The notes: a model not told the origin generated them from the letters alone. DNA of 64,000 bases from Diploscapter coronatus (GCA_964036155.1 OZ038422.1:52165201-52229200); one strand, 5' to 3'; numbered from the stretch's first letter, positions 1 to 13,600 are shown. Numbers and translations: made by a program.

Positions 1-52
1 TCACGCAGAGGTCATTTTTCTAATTCCACAAAATATCGATTTTCAATTTCAG

Positions 53-1645
53 ATGCGCGAAAAACTCGAGCATGCCAAAGAGCGGAAGCCTACAACCGTG
101 CCAGTGCCGTTTAAGTTTTCAAGGTCCAGAACAAGTTGGCATAGGGAGGTGAAAATATCATTTTCGCAATTTGTTTAATTTTAACTCAAAATAGAATATA
201 TTTAAGTATATTTTCTTGTGAACGTATGTTGTTCAATTTTTAATGACAGTCCGGGTTAACGACGATTAATTAATAAATTAAAATTTAAATAAAAAAACGA
301 AAATCAATAAATCCATATTTTCAGTGCGTCTCCTCATCTCCGCCCCGTCGAAGGCCAAAAACCGCAGTGCCTTTCGTTTCGACCGACCTCATCGAGGACT
401 TCCCTGTTCAAATGACTCACGCCGCTAAACTACGAACGAATGTCAATCGGTTTGAAATTTGCCTACGATTTTGATTGAAATTTGAATTCTCAGAAAGAAA
501 CTTGAAGAAATTGAAAAATCCGAGGAATATTGGATTTACGCAAAAGAGCTACAGGTAAAACTTTCCTTTCGTGGATTTGAGACATTTTTTTCTCAGGAGG
601 AAAACCGAATCCGAATAGCTGCATATTTGGGCGAGAGGAAACAAGCTCAGGAGGAAATCGATATGAAAACTGCGGAGAAACGGTTTTTGGTTCATTTTTA
701 TCCGAATTTTGTTCTTTTTTCTAGGAGAAATCTCATCGAAACAACGAAAGAGTATGAAAAGCAGTTGGCTGAAATGATGGAGAGGTAAAATTCATTTTTA
801 AAACATGTTTCAAACAATTACATAACATTTTTGAGAATATATTCGCTAATACGAGGTTCTGCTTCGTAGCTTAAAATAGTTTTAAAAAGTATATTCAAGA
901 GAATACTTCAGGGTGATGAATCGCCCTTTGATTATGGAGCGACAGGTCGCACTGGCTCATAAGCATCGATTCGAGAGAAAATACAAGGAACGGATGGAAG
1001 CCGTCGAGAAGAAACGACCTGTCAAAGTAATTTTATCTTAGTTCTATTCTTTTTTCAAATCAAATTTTCAGGCCCGAAGCGCAAGCAACCCACCACGAAG
1101 ACCGTCTGCTAATTCTGTCGGAACTTATTCGGTCAAATCCCAGCCGAAGGAGAATGTGAGAATTAAATATTTTTTGCTAAATATTCTTTAAAGTTACACA
1201 TACATGGAACTCTTTCTATTACTTGTAATTCTAAGATTTTATTTGAAGCATATTTTTACTAAAGCCTTATGTGTTTACATTTAACCTATTACATCTAAAC
1301 CTAGACATCTATAAATGCTACTTAACGAAAACTATGATTATTGATAATTTCACGACTATTTTCCTCGATTTTTCCTGAAATATACAACTCTTTCAGCACT
1401 ACTCAGATGCGTTCGAAAGTGAAGATTCTTCCGATGAGAAGCCGAATGGAAAATCTGACAACAAATCCACAAATGGCAGCTCGAATCAACCCAAATCGCC
1501 TCCAGGATCTAGTGGATCGCATTCTACGAGCTCATCCTCGAAAAGCTCCAGTAAAAGTCGCTCTTCATCGTCATCGACTTCAAAGAGCTCAAATTCTAAG
1601 AGTAATGGCAAATCAAAATCTTCTTCAAACAAATCATCATCGTGA
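53..1645 (+). CDS. FAM161/UPF0564-like centrosomal protein, 3' part
   Basis: Partial gene; the 5' exons lie before the window. Exons by phase: 53-148, 325-449, 494-554, 597-682, 725-784, 912-1026, 1072-1155, 1397-1645 (stop TGA). All phases join. The protein has the PVPFKFS-type motif near the start of the visible part, then Lys/Glu-rich helical segments, then a VMNRPLIMER motif of the kind seen in the FAM161 (UPF0564) domain, where a conserved RP(F/L)L.E stretch is expected. It ends with an HYSDAFESEDSSDE acidic segment and a tail of about 65 residues made almost only of Ser, Lys, Asn and Gly. FAM161 proteins bind microtubules at centrioles and ciliary bases, so this one may act at sensory cilia. 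The family call rests on motif memory, not alignment. A polyadenylation signal lies at 1717-1722. Confidence 0.7.
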
Positions 1646-2644
1646 TATTTTATCGTTAAATGTCTAGAAACATATCCATTTTTGTTAACTTAACAACTCA
1701 GTTCATTTTTTCTCGAAATAAAATGACGTATTGAATAATGGGAAATGTTTTGGGATAATGACAAATCTAAAAGCTTTTTTTTTTTTTTTTAATAAATATT
1801 CGTCATATAAGCTCTCATAAAACTTCTAGAAACATTCATTTGTTAGCTTTTAAGATTTAGCGTTTCTTTTATCTTCTTTTGTTGATAAATGAATAGAACA
1901 GTGATAAGAACTCTAAAACTAACAAGAATTTCTTGAGATTATCCTTAATATCTTCTATTGAAATTTGCCTATCATTCTGAGTACTTCAGTTTCTAGACAT
2001 TCCACTTTTTCAATTGCGTTTTGATATTTAGAATCGCTTATGTGTCTGACAGTTGTAACTTTGATGAATATTATTAGCCATTTTCACGTTTATTTATGCC
2101 ACTAACAGGTAGGAAATAATGTTTTCGTTTGTTTTTAAAGATCCTCATTATGTGTTCAGATTTACAGAAATCTTGAAAAAACTGATTTTATTGGTATAGG
2201 CATTGCATATCTAGTTCGAAATTTAATTGTAGATATGATTTTCGATGTTTAGTGATATTTTCAATATTATTGAGTCTGAAAATTTTTAAGATAACAACTT
2301 TCCCGCTCTCTTCAACCTCGAATTTTTCAGACTCTACGATATTTCACTGCGTAACCAAGCTTTATGTTTTCCTATGTAATTCGGTTTGTAATTTCTCTGC
2401 CATAATCATGTTGGTAATTCAATTTCGTTAGACTTATCAAGCAAATGAAAACTTTGGTCAAATTTTGCCGTGTAAATAAAATCATAAGAATTTTCTCATT
2501 ATTATTACGTTCGTAGGAAACTCGATTTTTCATTCAGAATTCACTTATTCATGATTCGAATTCTAGTTTATCGTAAATCTTTAACGCTAGCTTTGGATTT
2601 TTAGTCTTCTTGTCTGTCTCGTTAATTTTTTAAACATTACAGAA
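1646..2644. other. intergenic region, no gene seen
   Basis: After the polyadenylation signal this is AT-rich, with stops in all frames. Just before the next ATG the sequence reads acattacag|aa, a splice-acceptor-like site. It could be a trans-splice site or the end of a 5' UTR intron for the small gene at 2645. Confidence 0.5.
1717..1722 (+). promoter_or_regulatory. polyadenylation signal AATAAA of the FAM161-like gene
   Basis: Canonical AATAAA 72 bases after the stop codon at 1643-1645, the usual place for a nematode 3' UTR signal. Confidence 0.6.
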
Positions 2645-3028
2645 ATGGGTCCAAGCCTAATAATCTACCCGATTTTTCTTGGACTATTCGCCATCCAAAT
2701 TTGGGCTTTACCCTTTCAGCTGGGTAAGCTGATTTTTCCTGAAAATTTCTTTGAAAACAAACATTTTTAGCGTTTCTACCCGGAAAATTGGGAGTGAAAA
2801 GTACGCAGATCTTGTCAGCAAGTAATCTTCCGCCTGTCCCACAATTGCCCACCGATTATGCAGGAAATGACTTACCGCACTTTGGTGAGTTTTTATCATA
2901 TTATTTTGATAGGGAAAAACAATTTAGGCAAACCATTGAATCCAATTTTCGCTCAACCCACTGGAGCACTTTTACGACCAAATTATGGACAAGGATATTC
3001 AAGAATCTCAAAACGTATTTTTTGGTGA
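2645..3028 (+). CDS. small secreted peptide, possible neuropeptide-like precursor
   Basis: Three exons join in phase: 2645-2723, 2771-2884, 2928-3028 (TGA), giving 97 residues. The first 24 or so residues are a clear signal peptide (MGPSLIIYPIFLGLFAIQIW, then ALPF). The mature part has no cysteines and no known domain. It is rich in Pro, Leu, Gly and Asn and ends GYSRISKRIFW. The dibasic KR before the last three residues and the lack of any fold-forming features suggest a processed peptide precursor, but there is no tandem peptide repeat and no glycine amidation donor at the end. Both introns are short (47 and 43 bp) with good TTTTAG/TTTAG acceptors. An AG acceptor sits two bases before the ATG. 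I do not recognise an orthologue; expression data would be needed to be sure it is a gene. Confidence 0.5.
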
Positions 3029-3744
3029 TAGAGAAGAAAGTTGATCTCCGAATTATTCAAACCACAATGTGCTCATGCTTACATTCCTTTGAAACGTACA
3101 TAAATTTTCATTTCTGTAGTTTGTAATTATTCTATATCATCGATTTTTGATAATAAGAAATGATGTGGATCATTCTTGGAGTTCACATAAAATTTTCTCC
3201 ATTAGGAAGGTTCAAGCGACAATTAGATAGCATTGTCGTTGAAGATAGGAAAAGAATTAGAAATTGAAAATATCGTTAATATTCAGAGATTCAAGAAACC
3301 AGAAGAAGTGAGAAAATGTTAGGAAAGAATTAGAAGAAGAAGAAGAAATAGCGTTAAGGTTTTAGAGAGTCAAAGACTTAGAGAATAATGTTTAGAGAAG
3401 GAAGGAAGGAAGAAGCTCAATTCCGGACAGGTTCTGCGATGATTCTGACCGGTCCACGCAAGGAGCCAACAAAGAGAGGGCACATGCTAAAGCTGCTGAG
3501 ATAGCACGGGAGTTATAGAGGGAAAGAGAATCAGAAGATGAAGAAATAGTGGAGTGAGAAAGGAGAAAATATTATGGAAAATGAATAGAGCAGAAGATAG
3601 AGAAAGGTTAGGTAGAGAAATAGCGTGGGAGAAGTGCTAGAGAAAGAAGAAGCTAAACATTCTGATGGCATGATTCATGAAGTCAACCCTCTTGTGCTCC
3701 TGAAGGCAAACTTACCTACTCTCGAAAGACCTTTCTCTAATGCT

Positions 3745-3915
3745 TTAGTATAGACTGAGAAAAACGTCCGGAATAATTCCCGTTTATTGTATTTGGGAGT
3801 TATCTGAGTGTTCTACTATGAATCCTTCTCCCGTGTTATAGCGTGGGTCGAGAAAAACGGCTGTGATAGTTTTCGTCTGTATCTGGGAGTAATCTGAATG
3901 GGCTATTGTATGAAG
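3745..3915 (+). repeat. diverged tandem repeat, two units
   Basis: Two adjacent blocks share the order gagaaaaacg ... gtatttgggagttatctga ... and gagaaaaacgg ... gtatctgggagtaatctga, about 90 bases apart. They look like two copies of one unit with many substitutions. Function unknown. Confidence 0.4.
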
Positions 3916-6104
3916 AAGCAGTCCATTGACAAGTACTAGTCCTTGAACAATGTCCTAGGGGTTGAGGACAGGTCGCATGCATTACGTGCTTGCTAGAATA
4001 GAACGATTAGCGTTACGATGTGTACCGTGGCTTTTATTAGTGCTTTTGGTTTTATCATATACGTTTCAGTGTTTCGCATAGCCTACTGTTCTTCTCTTTC
4101 CTTACATTTACGAATATAGTCCATCATCTATCTATCAATAATTCTAAAACGGATTTTCGCGAATAAATTGATTCAGCATTAGACAAAGATGATATCTTAT
4201 CTGAAAAAAACCGTATTTCAATTTTTTCCTCATGTGAAATCATTCCTGTTCAATAATATAAGGGTTTTAGCTAATTTGTTGCCAAAATTTACAAATCCAC
4301 CTGTCAGAGAGTAGATCTCACGCACCCTCTTGCACTTTATATTCTTCTCTGAATCTTCTAGTTTCAAGCACCGTCAAATTCAGAATCCAGACTTCTTTGT
4401 AGACTCTAAATAACTTGACCATTTTCATATCCATTTTCAAAGTCAACTTTAAGAGCTCTCAAAATCTTTGCAAATTTCGATTACATGAAAAATACTATGA
4501 AAAGTGAACTTTTCATGTCTGAACGTTATTTCTCAATCATAAAATGTCATAATTCCAATACTCTTTCAAAGATCGGGCTCAAGAATTTTAGGGCGTGTCG
4601 AATTTTTTCCTCTTTATAACCTTTCGCTCTCTGAAAGTTTTTCTTCTGTAATAGACTTTTTGTACTCTTTTTAACCGCTCTTTGAAAATGCAATGTCCAT
4701 TTCGTTTCTTTTCTTATTTTCATTTTGCACCCTTGACAATTTCTCGTTCTCTCTGAAAACCCGAGAGAAATCGGGGAACTCACTCTTCGAGCCTTAGGGG
4801 AACTTTTCACTCGGTCGAGAAAAACGAGGGTCACGTCTATCAGGAGTCGAGTCGAACAGAGAAGAACAGAGAAGGACAGGCCCTTAGACGTTCACGTATC
4901 GCAGAAGTTGCGAATTATCCTCAGTCGTTTTCCAAATACTATTCCCCAACATATTACGAGAGATTTTACAACTTTTTGTATAGATTTTGTGAAAATTAGC
5001 AGACACTTTTCGAGATGAATTTTTAGTTGTTGCATCGTCTAGAAAAGCTGATCTTTAGCTGATTTGTTTTCGAATGCTCTAAAAATCCCAAAAATAAACT
5101 GTCAAAAATCCTTGAAACGATCCTTAAGAGGATAGGATAATTGGTGATAAAGATCATTTTCTTGTTGAAATTCTAGCATTCTCCTGGAAAAGAAAGGATA
5201 ATAATTACAATCATCAACTTCAAGATAGTACTGAAAATGATCTGTGAGAAGAGAAATTATCTGAAAGAAATAGTACTCGTAGAATAGAAAAAAGACCTAG
5301 AGATATCTAGAAATAGTACTTCTAAAGATGAGATGTGATAGAGAGAAAAAGTGACGAAGAAAAGGACGTCGGATATTTGCACTGCGTTCGCAGCAGTGCG
5401 GAGTGCGGATGACAACGCGGAAATAGCTCTGTGAGCTGGTGAGATGTGATACGTAACATCGAGAAGGGGCTAGGACGATTCTTTTTACTCGCAATATGAT
5501 TCAATATTTCTCAAAAACTACGTGTCTTTTTCTTTCTACATAGCAGTAGCTAATTTCTTGCCGTTTATAAAATGTTCGACTCCACTTTTTACCTCTTTTA
5601 TGTTACATCTATTTCGCCAATTTTTCGTTTTCCTCACTTTATCTAGACTTCATCATAGTATCTTTTACTATTTCTTTGCATACTTAACTGTCTTTCTTCT
5701 TCTTTGCCTTCAAATCTCTCTATGATCCTAACTTCAAGGTTTTTCCTCTCTCCATAAGAATGCTCTTCTTATATTTCATCCAAATAGGACTAACTTTTTC
5801 TTTTTATCTCCATCTTTGACACAGTAATCGGCTCTATCTCGTCATTTCCTCGGCTTTTTCTCTCTATCTACACTTCACGAACTCTTTTCAATTTTTTTCT
5901 TCTTTTCACTCTCTATAATCGTGAAAGTTAGAGATTATTGAAGAGTTAGAAACCTAGGAAGTCAGACTAAATTCAGTCAAATCCATTCATCAGCTTTTAC
6001 ACACTCCGCAATCATACTTGAACCTTCGTTACTTGATAATTTTCAAAACTCTAAGTGACTAAATCGAAATTTCTTTAAATAATTCTTAGTTTTTATATGC
6101 AGTT

Positions 6105-6242
6105 TGTAAATGATGGAATGATGAAATGCAAAATCCCGAAATGACGTAACGCTTTCTCGTAATTGACAAAATGACGGAATGGTCTTTTTCCATACTATTT
6201 CCCTCTTCTCTTACTCTCCAACACGGCATTCCGTCATTTACA
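6105..6242. mobile_element. degenerate MITE-like palindrome
   Basis: The left end gtaaatgatggaatg and the right end cattccgtcatttac are inverted. An inner pair, aaatgacggaatgg and gcattccgtcattt, repeats the same motif. The pyrimidine-rich middle (actatttccctcttctctta) resembles the middle of the element at 26221-26334, which carries the same tgacggaatg core, so the two are probably one family. Confidence 0.45.
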
Positions 6243-9039
6243 GGTTTTATATTGTGCCATAAATGACAAGTAAATTTAAAATTTTTCAAAACTTTTGATA
6301 ATCCATAAAGATTTAGGGTGAAAATTTTTTTTAGAAACTCTTGCAAAAATTATTTATCTCCTTGCAAATGTTCCATGTTGGTTCCTAGCGTGTTGACTCT
6401 AGAAATTATAGCGTTCTGTGTCATGATATGTTTCGTAAATACGCTCACTTCTTTATGCATACAATGCTTTCAATCAGCACGGTTGACAAAGCCAAACAAA
6501 ATTCACTCTTTTCTGGATATATTTCAAAATTTAGTGCATTGTTTCATTTGTAAGTGATGATTATTTCAATCTTGGTGAAGGAATTCACAAAACCAAAATA
6601 AAAGAGAACAATCAAAACTTATTTGACTTTTTTATTATCACTCATTTAAGGTAAAGCTAATATCTAAAAATGCTTTCTCGTTGCTGATATTTAGTCTTGC
6701 ATCTTTTTATCCTCACAACCACCTACTATGTTAATTTTGTTCTTTTCTTCTTTTTTCCCGCCAACTCTCATCATCTTATCGTTTGTTACGTCACCACCGC
6801 GTTCTGCACATAATCTTTAACACCTACATATTCCTAATTTCTGTATTTCAGACGTTTTTCCTCGTTTTTTCCCTATTTTCCATACTATCTCCTTTTTTCT
6901 CTTTTCTTTTACCCCTCTTTATTCTTCTGGCTCTCTAATTGGCAATCCTGTCTGATGTTTAGCACTGGCGCTTCTCGCTTTTGCCTTAGGCACACTTGGC
7001 AGCGTAATTCTTTGTATGTTTTCTTTTCCGTCTCTGTAATTTGTCCGTACTATTTCGTCTGAGTACAGTACTAGCTATTGCATTTGAGCGTGTGTGTGTG
7101 ACTTTTCTTCTTTATTCTCTTTGTAAGCAGAATTACCTCCTCATTCTTTGTTAGCATTCGGGCGAAATTTTCTGGCATTTGAGCACGCCAGTGCAGTTAG
7201 AGCAATTAATGATTCATGCTCGTGTACGCAAATATGCAGCCTCTTCTTTGTTTTATCAAACAAAACTATTCTCATTGATCTGGAACATTTATTTACTAGA
7301 GAAAGCGAGATTTTTAAAATGTAATTCAACGCTTTTAGGGCATAGATTACTGTTGATATTTTTCGAATTGATCTAACGAAATTTTTCTTTATGTTCCCAT
7401 TATTTCATGGAAATGTCTCATTATTTGAGAATTTCTTTGAAAATACGACTTCATATTAGATGGTAATTATTTTCACCAACCCTATCTCATAAAATTTTGA
7501 ATCATATTTTTAAAATTGAAAAAAAAACGAAATAAAAAAGTGGAATAAAAAATGTCCAAAAGTCATTTCCCCTCTCTGCAAACTGCCCTGTGTGTTTTGA
7601 CTGGTTTTTAACTTTTGCGATTTCATTCTTCTCTTCTCGTTCGTCGAGTACCTGTAAATGACTGTAAATAGCCCCTGAAAAATGCTCGAATTGTGTGCAA
7701 AGAAACATTTTTTACCTCGGGGAATTTCACTTTCTATGCTCTTTCTTTCTTTCGAAATTGTATCATCGTGAGTTCACTTATTCTTTGAATTACCAGCACT
7801 CCAATTTGGGTAACGATACTTCGAAATACGGTGTAGTGGAGAGATTGAACTTTGATGCTAATTTTATTACAGGATGTTACCATATTCCTGATTTTAACAG
7901 GTTATTGTAATAATCTTCATAATATATCATTCGTCTGCAATTTGATTCAAAATATCGAATTATATATTTCATTTTTCTGCTTAGTAAAGATACATTTTCG
8001 AAAGATTCTTCTCAAGCCTACTTTAACATTTAAAATATAGTGTTCCTCCACAATGACGAAAATTTGACCTCTCTTTTTTCCTTCCTCGATGACAAATTGT
8101 GCTCTGTTCAAATTCTTCCGTACCGTTCTTCTATTCACCGTCTGCCCTTTCCATTTCCTTCCCGTATCAGCTCGTCGTTTCCTGTGTCTTTGTGCATTCT
8201 TCCTTCTGTGGACTTGCTCCTTTTGCGCGTCGTTCCACAATTTCCCTGCCTGTTTTTGCATTTGTTTGTCGAGAAGATCGAATTTCATCTGACCGCTTGA
8301 GTTGGGTGGGTTGCTTTCATCCAAACGAAGCGCGCATTTTTCCTGATTTTTCCCCCGTTTCTCAATTTTCCCTATTCTCTAATCATAGTTTTTTTCTCTA
8401 ATTCTCCTAATTTCACTACATTTTGACCGACCTATCACATTTTCTTTCATTTTCCTTCACTTCTCTTATTTTATCGTAGTCTCTAAAAGTGAATTTTTCT
8501 CTAATTCTCAAATTTAAAGCATAGTCTGATCGATCTATCACTATTTCTGCGCATTTTTTTATGTCTGATTAACGCTGATCGGAAATGTGCCTTGGCAATT
8601 AGACTTTGCTTCCGTATGGAAACAGGATGAAAGAATGATGAAAAAGAAAAAGACAATTTGTTTCAGGGTCAAATTTTCGTGAGTACGTGCAAATTTGGAT
8701 CCACTATAATTTAAATTTTAGTCAAGATCTTCTTATTAGCAATGAACTCAGATAGTCATTTTTTGCTTTTCATTGCATTTTTTATCCATTTTCTTGAAAC
8801 ATCGAAATCTCAAAGATTTCATTCGAATTTTTTCATCATAATTTACAATATTTTTATACAGAGTAGAAATAGAGACTAATCAAAGAATTAGGCATTGCGA
8901 CTTTACAGTCGATTTTTCGAAACTTACCAAATTTTAAACATGCTTTCAATTTTTTCTTTCCAATAATTCTCTCACTGATCTTTCATCGATCTTTGTTCTC
9001 AATTAGACGTATAACTTCTACAGAAGTAAAGAAGTACCC

Positions 9040-9270
9040 TCGCGTTCCGAGGAACTTGTACAAAAAGGGGCGGAGTCTTGGCTCTGCAATCGTCCCCGCA
9101 CTGTCTTCCCCGTGCTATTGTCTTCTTTTCCGCTCTCCTTTCTCCTCACTCTCTCATTTCAGCGGACCGCTGCACTTCGACTGCCTCGAAAGACGCTGTT
9201 CGTTGAAAAGAGGAAGAGAAAAGAAAAAAGGAGCGCCGCCCCTTTTTTGTACAATCTACCCGGAACGCAA
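9040..9270. repeat. foldback element with about 34-bp inverted arms
   Basis: The left arm includes gcgttccgaggaacttgtac followed by aaaaaggggcgg. The reverse complement of the right arm reads gcgttccgggtagattgtac followed by aaaaaaggggcgg. The interior is also partly complementary (cttcttttccgctctccttt against gaggaagagaaaagaaaaaa). The whole block is much richer in GC than its surroundings. Either a MITE or the foot of a promoter-proximal hairpin; no transposase is present. Confidence 0.45.
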
Positions 9271-10616
9271 GGATAGAGAAATAATTATTTTATCATGCGT
9301 CACTTTTTTCGAAACATATCAAAACTCTCAAAACTATCTCGGTTTTATTATTATCGTTCTCTTTTTTGTCCTTTCTCGGCCCCTTATCCATTCTGTAGTG
9401 CTTCTTGACGGTGCTTCGCGTCATGCCTTTGTTTGGTAAGGCTCGTTCGATTTTGTCAGAAAATCGAACGCTCCTTTCTCTCTCTTCCCTCTTTTCTTCA
9501 CTTTCTTTATCTCTATTATCCTCTACTTGACTTTTCCCATTTCTTTGCGTTTTGCTCAAATCTCTGTTCTCGAAAGAATTCCGTCTTTCTAGGGCCTAAG
9601 TCATTGATTTGAAAGGACTATTTCGTTCCGACCCAGAATATTTTTTTTGCATTTTTATGATCCTTTAAAAACTAGAGAGCTACTTTCAACGAATTGCTTC
9701 ACTAGTTATTTACTTCAATTTGTCTATTTTCTGAAACACAATATCAGCATAGCTTTCTCTTCATTTGAAAAGTCTTGAGAAACTTAGTTATTCAAGGTTT
9801 GTAACGAATTATCACTCTTTGTTGTTTTTCCTAAACCCTTCAAATTTTTGCAACGCACTTTCAAACATACTTGATCTTCATGATATTTTTGATTTATTTC
9901 TTATATTTTGCAAAATTTTCAATCTTCAACATTTTTTACGTGTATTTTTGCCTTATCATGTTCCGGCTCGTCTTTCCGCTTTTCTAGCGGATTTCTCTAT
10001 TTCATCATCCAATATCCTTTTATCCCTTTCATATATCTCTTGAGATCCCTCTTATTGTATGGATATCTCCTTTGTCTTTCTCTTGTCTTACCTTCTCACC
10101 GTGCTACGTGCCACTTCAGATTCGCCCCGTGGGCATTTCTCTAAATCTCTTAAAAATCCTACTATTTCCCTGATTTTTATCATTTTACCGTAGTATTTCG
10201 TTTTCTAGCCTCTTCCGTCTATTAGCATGTGACTATCTATCACCAAGTAGAACGTTCTTTCGAGAAGAATGAGTAAATCCGGTGTCGATAAAGAGTACTT
10301 CATGGGTCGACTTAGAATCTGGCAATATTGCTTTGAGCTCTTTGATCGGATTTTACGATAAAATCGATAATACGACTTTTTCATTCATTAAACCTTCAAC
10401 GAATTAAATTTCTTCTACTATGGTTTCATTCGGTTTCAACTTTTCTCGCTCTCATTTCACTGATTTCATTAGATGGTTACGTAATAGAAGATTCATTTTA
10501 GAAACGAAAAATGTCATAATTCATTGATTATCATGATTTTTCAATATTTTTACTTATAATTCGCACTCTAAAAACAAACTATAGATCAACATCATGAATA
10601 AGAAAATAATTTGAGG

Positions 10617-13600
10617 ATGTGGTCTCGTCATTTTCGACGAGTGCTGCTGATGTGCATGGCGATGGGCGTCGTCCAAACGGTCGACTCCTCGATGCCCCAG
10701 GGTGCTAATGAGGGAAGCTTCATCACTGCCATGAAAACGCTACTCTTTGGGAGTGAACATGCTCAGGTACTCAATTGTTGTGTTCCAATTATTATCGTTG
10801 GTTGAAGAGCAAAGTCGATATTCATGCAGCAACAATTAGAAATCGAATTTAGACGCGAAGTAGTGAGTCGCGTAGAAGAGAAACGAGACGAATAACGTAG
10901 TTTTTACGATATCGACGTTCTTTTCAATCAATTATATAGTAAAAATATCTTAAGAATGTCATACTTTGATAGGCAATATCTTCACAATATAGGCTTGACG
11001 GAACAGATTAATCCTGAGATAATGGAATTTGGTTTCTTTTGAAGCGTAACTTGAAATTAGTCTTGAAAGAATGAAAATCAATCAATTTGTTGTTCCAGTT
11101 AGAATATTTACCTTTCAGAACGGCTCCGCTCAAGCAGACATAATTTACCCTCCTCCTCCCGATGTTTCATCTTTCAGGCAATATCAAACAGGTAAGATTA
11201 TTTTTTATTTAATAATTTCCTTCCATAATTTCAAGGCAGCATTTCTTCTTACGATAACTTTCACTGGCTCACTTCTTGAAACGTATCCATCCGCAATTTT
11301 ATTGACCACTTTCTTGATATAGTCTGACCAGATCGGATTTGTGCCCATGTTTTCTTTGGCAGATCACTTTATCCACTCCAATCTCACTAATATCCCTTCT
11401 TCTCTATCTTTATTCTGTTTTGTTATCTTATCTTTTGTCGGCCAGCTTAGAGAGCCGCATCCCCATGCTAGCCACTTGAAAATGGACATCCTATCAACAG
11501 AAGCAAAAGCGGCCAGACAAAGAAAAACCTGAACAGTTTTCGAAGATTTTTGCGGGATTTGTCCAATGTATGTTCTTTCACAGAGCGACTTGGGACTTCG
11601 AATGATAAACGATGAAGCGAGACTTGCGATCAAGTTTAATATTTAAAAATGCAACGAATCTCCCTTATCATAGTTGGTTCGAACCATTAGTTCTTAAAAT
11701 ATTTCGAAGCATACATTATTAGTTTTATGTCGAAAAATATAGGCTAGGAGCCATTATCAACCCCCAGAGGTTCATCACGCGGACTAAAATCTCTCATTTT
11801 TCGCTATATTCAAGCAAAATTTTGAAGCATACATCGTCTCTTTTCCGACGTCATCTGCAGGATAGCTTCTGAAACACATTAGATGAGTAAAATAGCATAT
11901 TATTCGTAGTCACATTATCACAATTTTTGGAACATAATCATTATCAACTTTCCTACTCATCGCAAATTTGCCACGCTCAGTTCACGAATACATTCTTCGT
12001 TATGAGTAATACAACCGGAATCTAGAAAATCCCAGTTTTTCTCTTCCCGCATTGATCTTTCAGTATTTTGACAGACAATGACACAGCAAATGCTCGAAAA
12101 AAAAACGCTTATTTTGTTTGTTTGATGAAGCGATCAGTTTCCCTATTTCCCCTCTTGAAATGTGGATGAAATCGAACCAGACCCTTTTCTGCAAAAAAAG
12201 GGTGAAAATGACCGGCACAACGACATACCACTTAGCCATCTGACCAGCTCAATAGCGCACTTTAGGGTGGGATTATCAGATCAATTGAGGAAAAAGTGAA
12301 TTCCCAGATTCAAGGAGTTTTGAATGATGTTGAAAAAATAGGTGAATTTTAGGTCGATCAATACCATCCGGCGAGAGTTGTACGATGCCACGGCAAATCG
12401 GTACCGGACCGTACAGGATACCGAGATGGTGAAAAATAAACTTTGATATGAATTAGAGAATAGCCTGTATTGGAATTGAAATGAAATTTCGTTATCACTA
12501 TTTGGTAATTTCTGGAACATAGTAAATTGAAAAAACACACATAATTTTGCGGACTATTTTTTATATGATAAAGGCAACGTTGGGAATTTGTTGAATCAAA
12601 AATAAGTTAATCTTCATTTCAATTTTGTTGAGACTTATTTCTGGAAATATAAAAATTTGATAAAATGGAAAAATCAAGGTACTACAACCCTGTCCGCGGT
12701 CGTTGCGAGTTGTTCTATTGGTCGGGTTGCTGCGGAAATGGAAACAATTTCCAGACCTTCCAAACTTGCCAGAACACCTGTGAAGGTTAGATTTTTTTAT
12801 TTTTGAAGGTTCGAAAAATGGTTTCAGAAGAAAAATGTTATTCAATTTTGCAGTGATTTCCTTATAATTCATATTTCAGTGGTTCGGAAAAAGCGTGGAG
12901 GTGCGTTAGAAAGTTTCCTTGAGAAGTGTTATGAAATATTGAATTTTCACTTTCGTATTAATTGTCTTCTTTCAAGTCTCGAACTTTTCCATGCTATTTC
13001 TATCCGAATTTTAGCGTATCTTCTAGAAATAACATGAAAGAGATTGACTAGATAGAGGAAATAATATATAACTCAAAAATTCTTTTTCAATACTTCTATG
13101 ATAACCTCCACGCGTTTTTCGAAACACTACCTCATCATAACGACGTTCATTCTATCGTTTCATGTTGAAGTTTTCCAACTTATGTCAAATTATTTCTTCA
13201 ATTCACAAGTTTCCAAATCATAATAATAGAGTGGTTTCGATGGATTTGAACTTACAAAACATCTTTCCATAAATTACATATTTCAGAAAATATCATAACT
13301 TTGGAAAGTAAGCATATTGTCCAATAGTTTATTGTAGTGGTTTATTTTCTGCCAAAGTTTAATTTCATTTCGCATCATAGATTTGTCACGTTTGCGTCAA
13401 ATTTTTCAAGTTTCTTATTTTCGGCAGCACAAATATTTTCAAGCTCATGCACAAATCAACCGTTGTCTCTTTTTTCAAGTCAAAAATTTCATATTTTTGC
13501 ACATACGAAACTTCCAAAGCTCATGCACAATTCGATCATCTTTAGTCACCTCGCAGAACACTGCACAGTCGCCTCTCTTCGCTGAGATCGAGTTGATCTT

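Larger units (their letters stand above)
3029..10616. other. 7.6-kb gene-poor region
   Basis: No chain of exons with matching phases could be built on either strand. 3.2-3.7 kb is purine-rich (runs of GAA/AGG). 5.3-10.2 kb is pyrimidine-rich on the + strand with many TTTCTCT runs, so long chance reading frames appear on both strands (for example 7947-8324 on -, and three overlapping + frames at 8040-8401). It contains two palindromic elements listed separately. The last part, close to 10617, is the presumed promoter of the Kunitz/lustrin gene; no specific factor sites were recognised. Confidence 0.5.

Noticed and set aside
4547..4834. 95-codon minus-strand frame
   Set aside because: Low-complexity purine-rich sequence, no domain, no partner exons.
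7947..8324. 125-codon minus-strand frame rich in Lys, Arg and Gln
   Set aside because: Three overlapping frames are also open on the other strand, there are no matching exons or splice sites, and the block is pyrimidine-rich on +. Most likely composition-driven.
11676..11686. ggttcgaacc, another tRNA B-box-like word
   Set aside because: No A box at a fitting distance and no acceptor stem could be formed; it is a chance palindrome in an intron.
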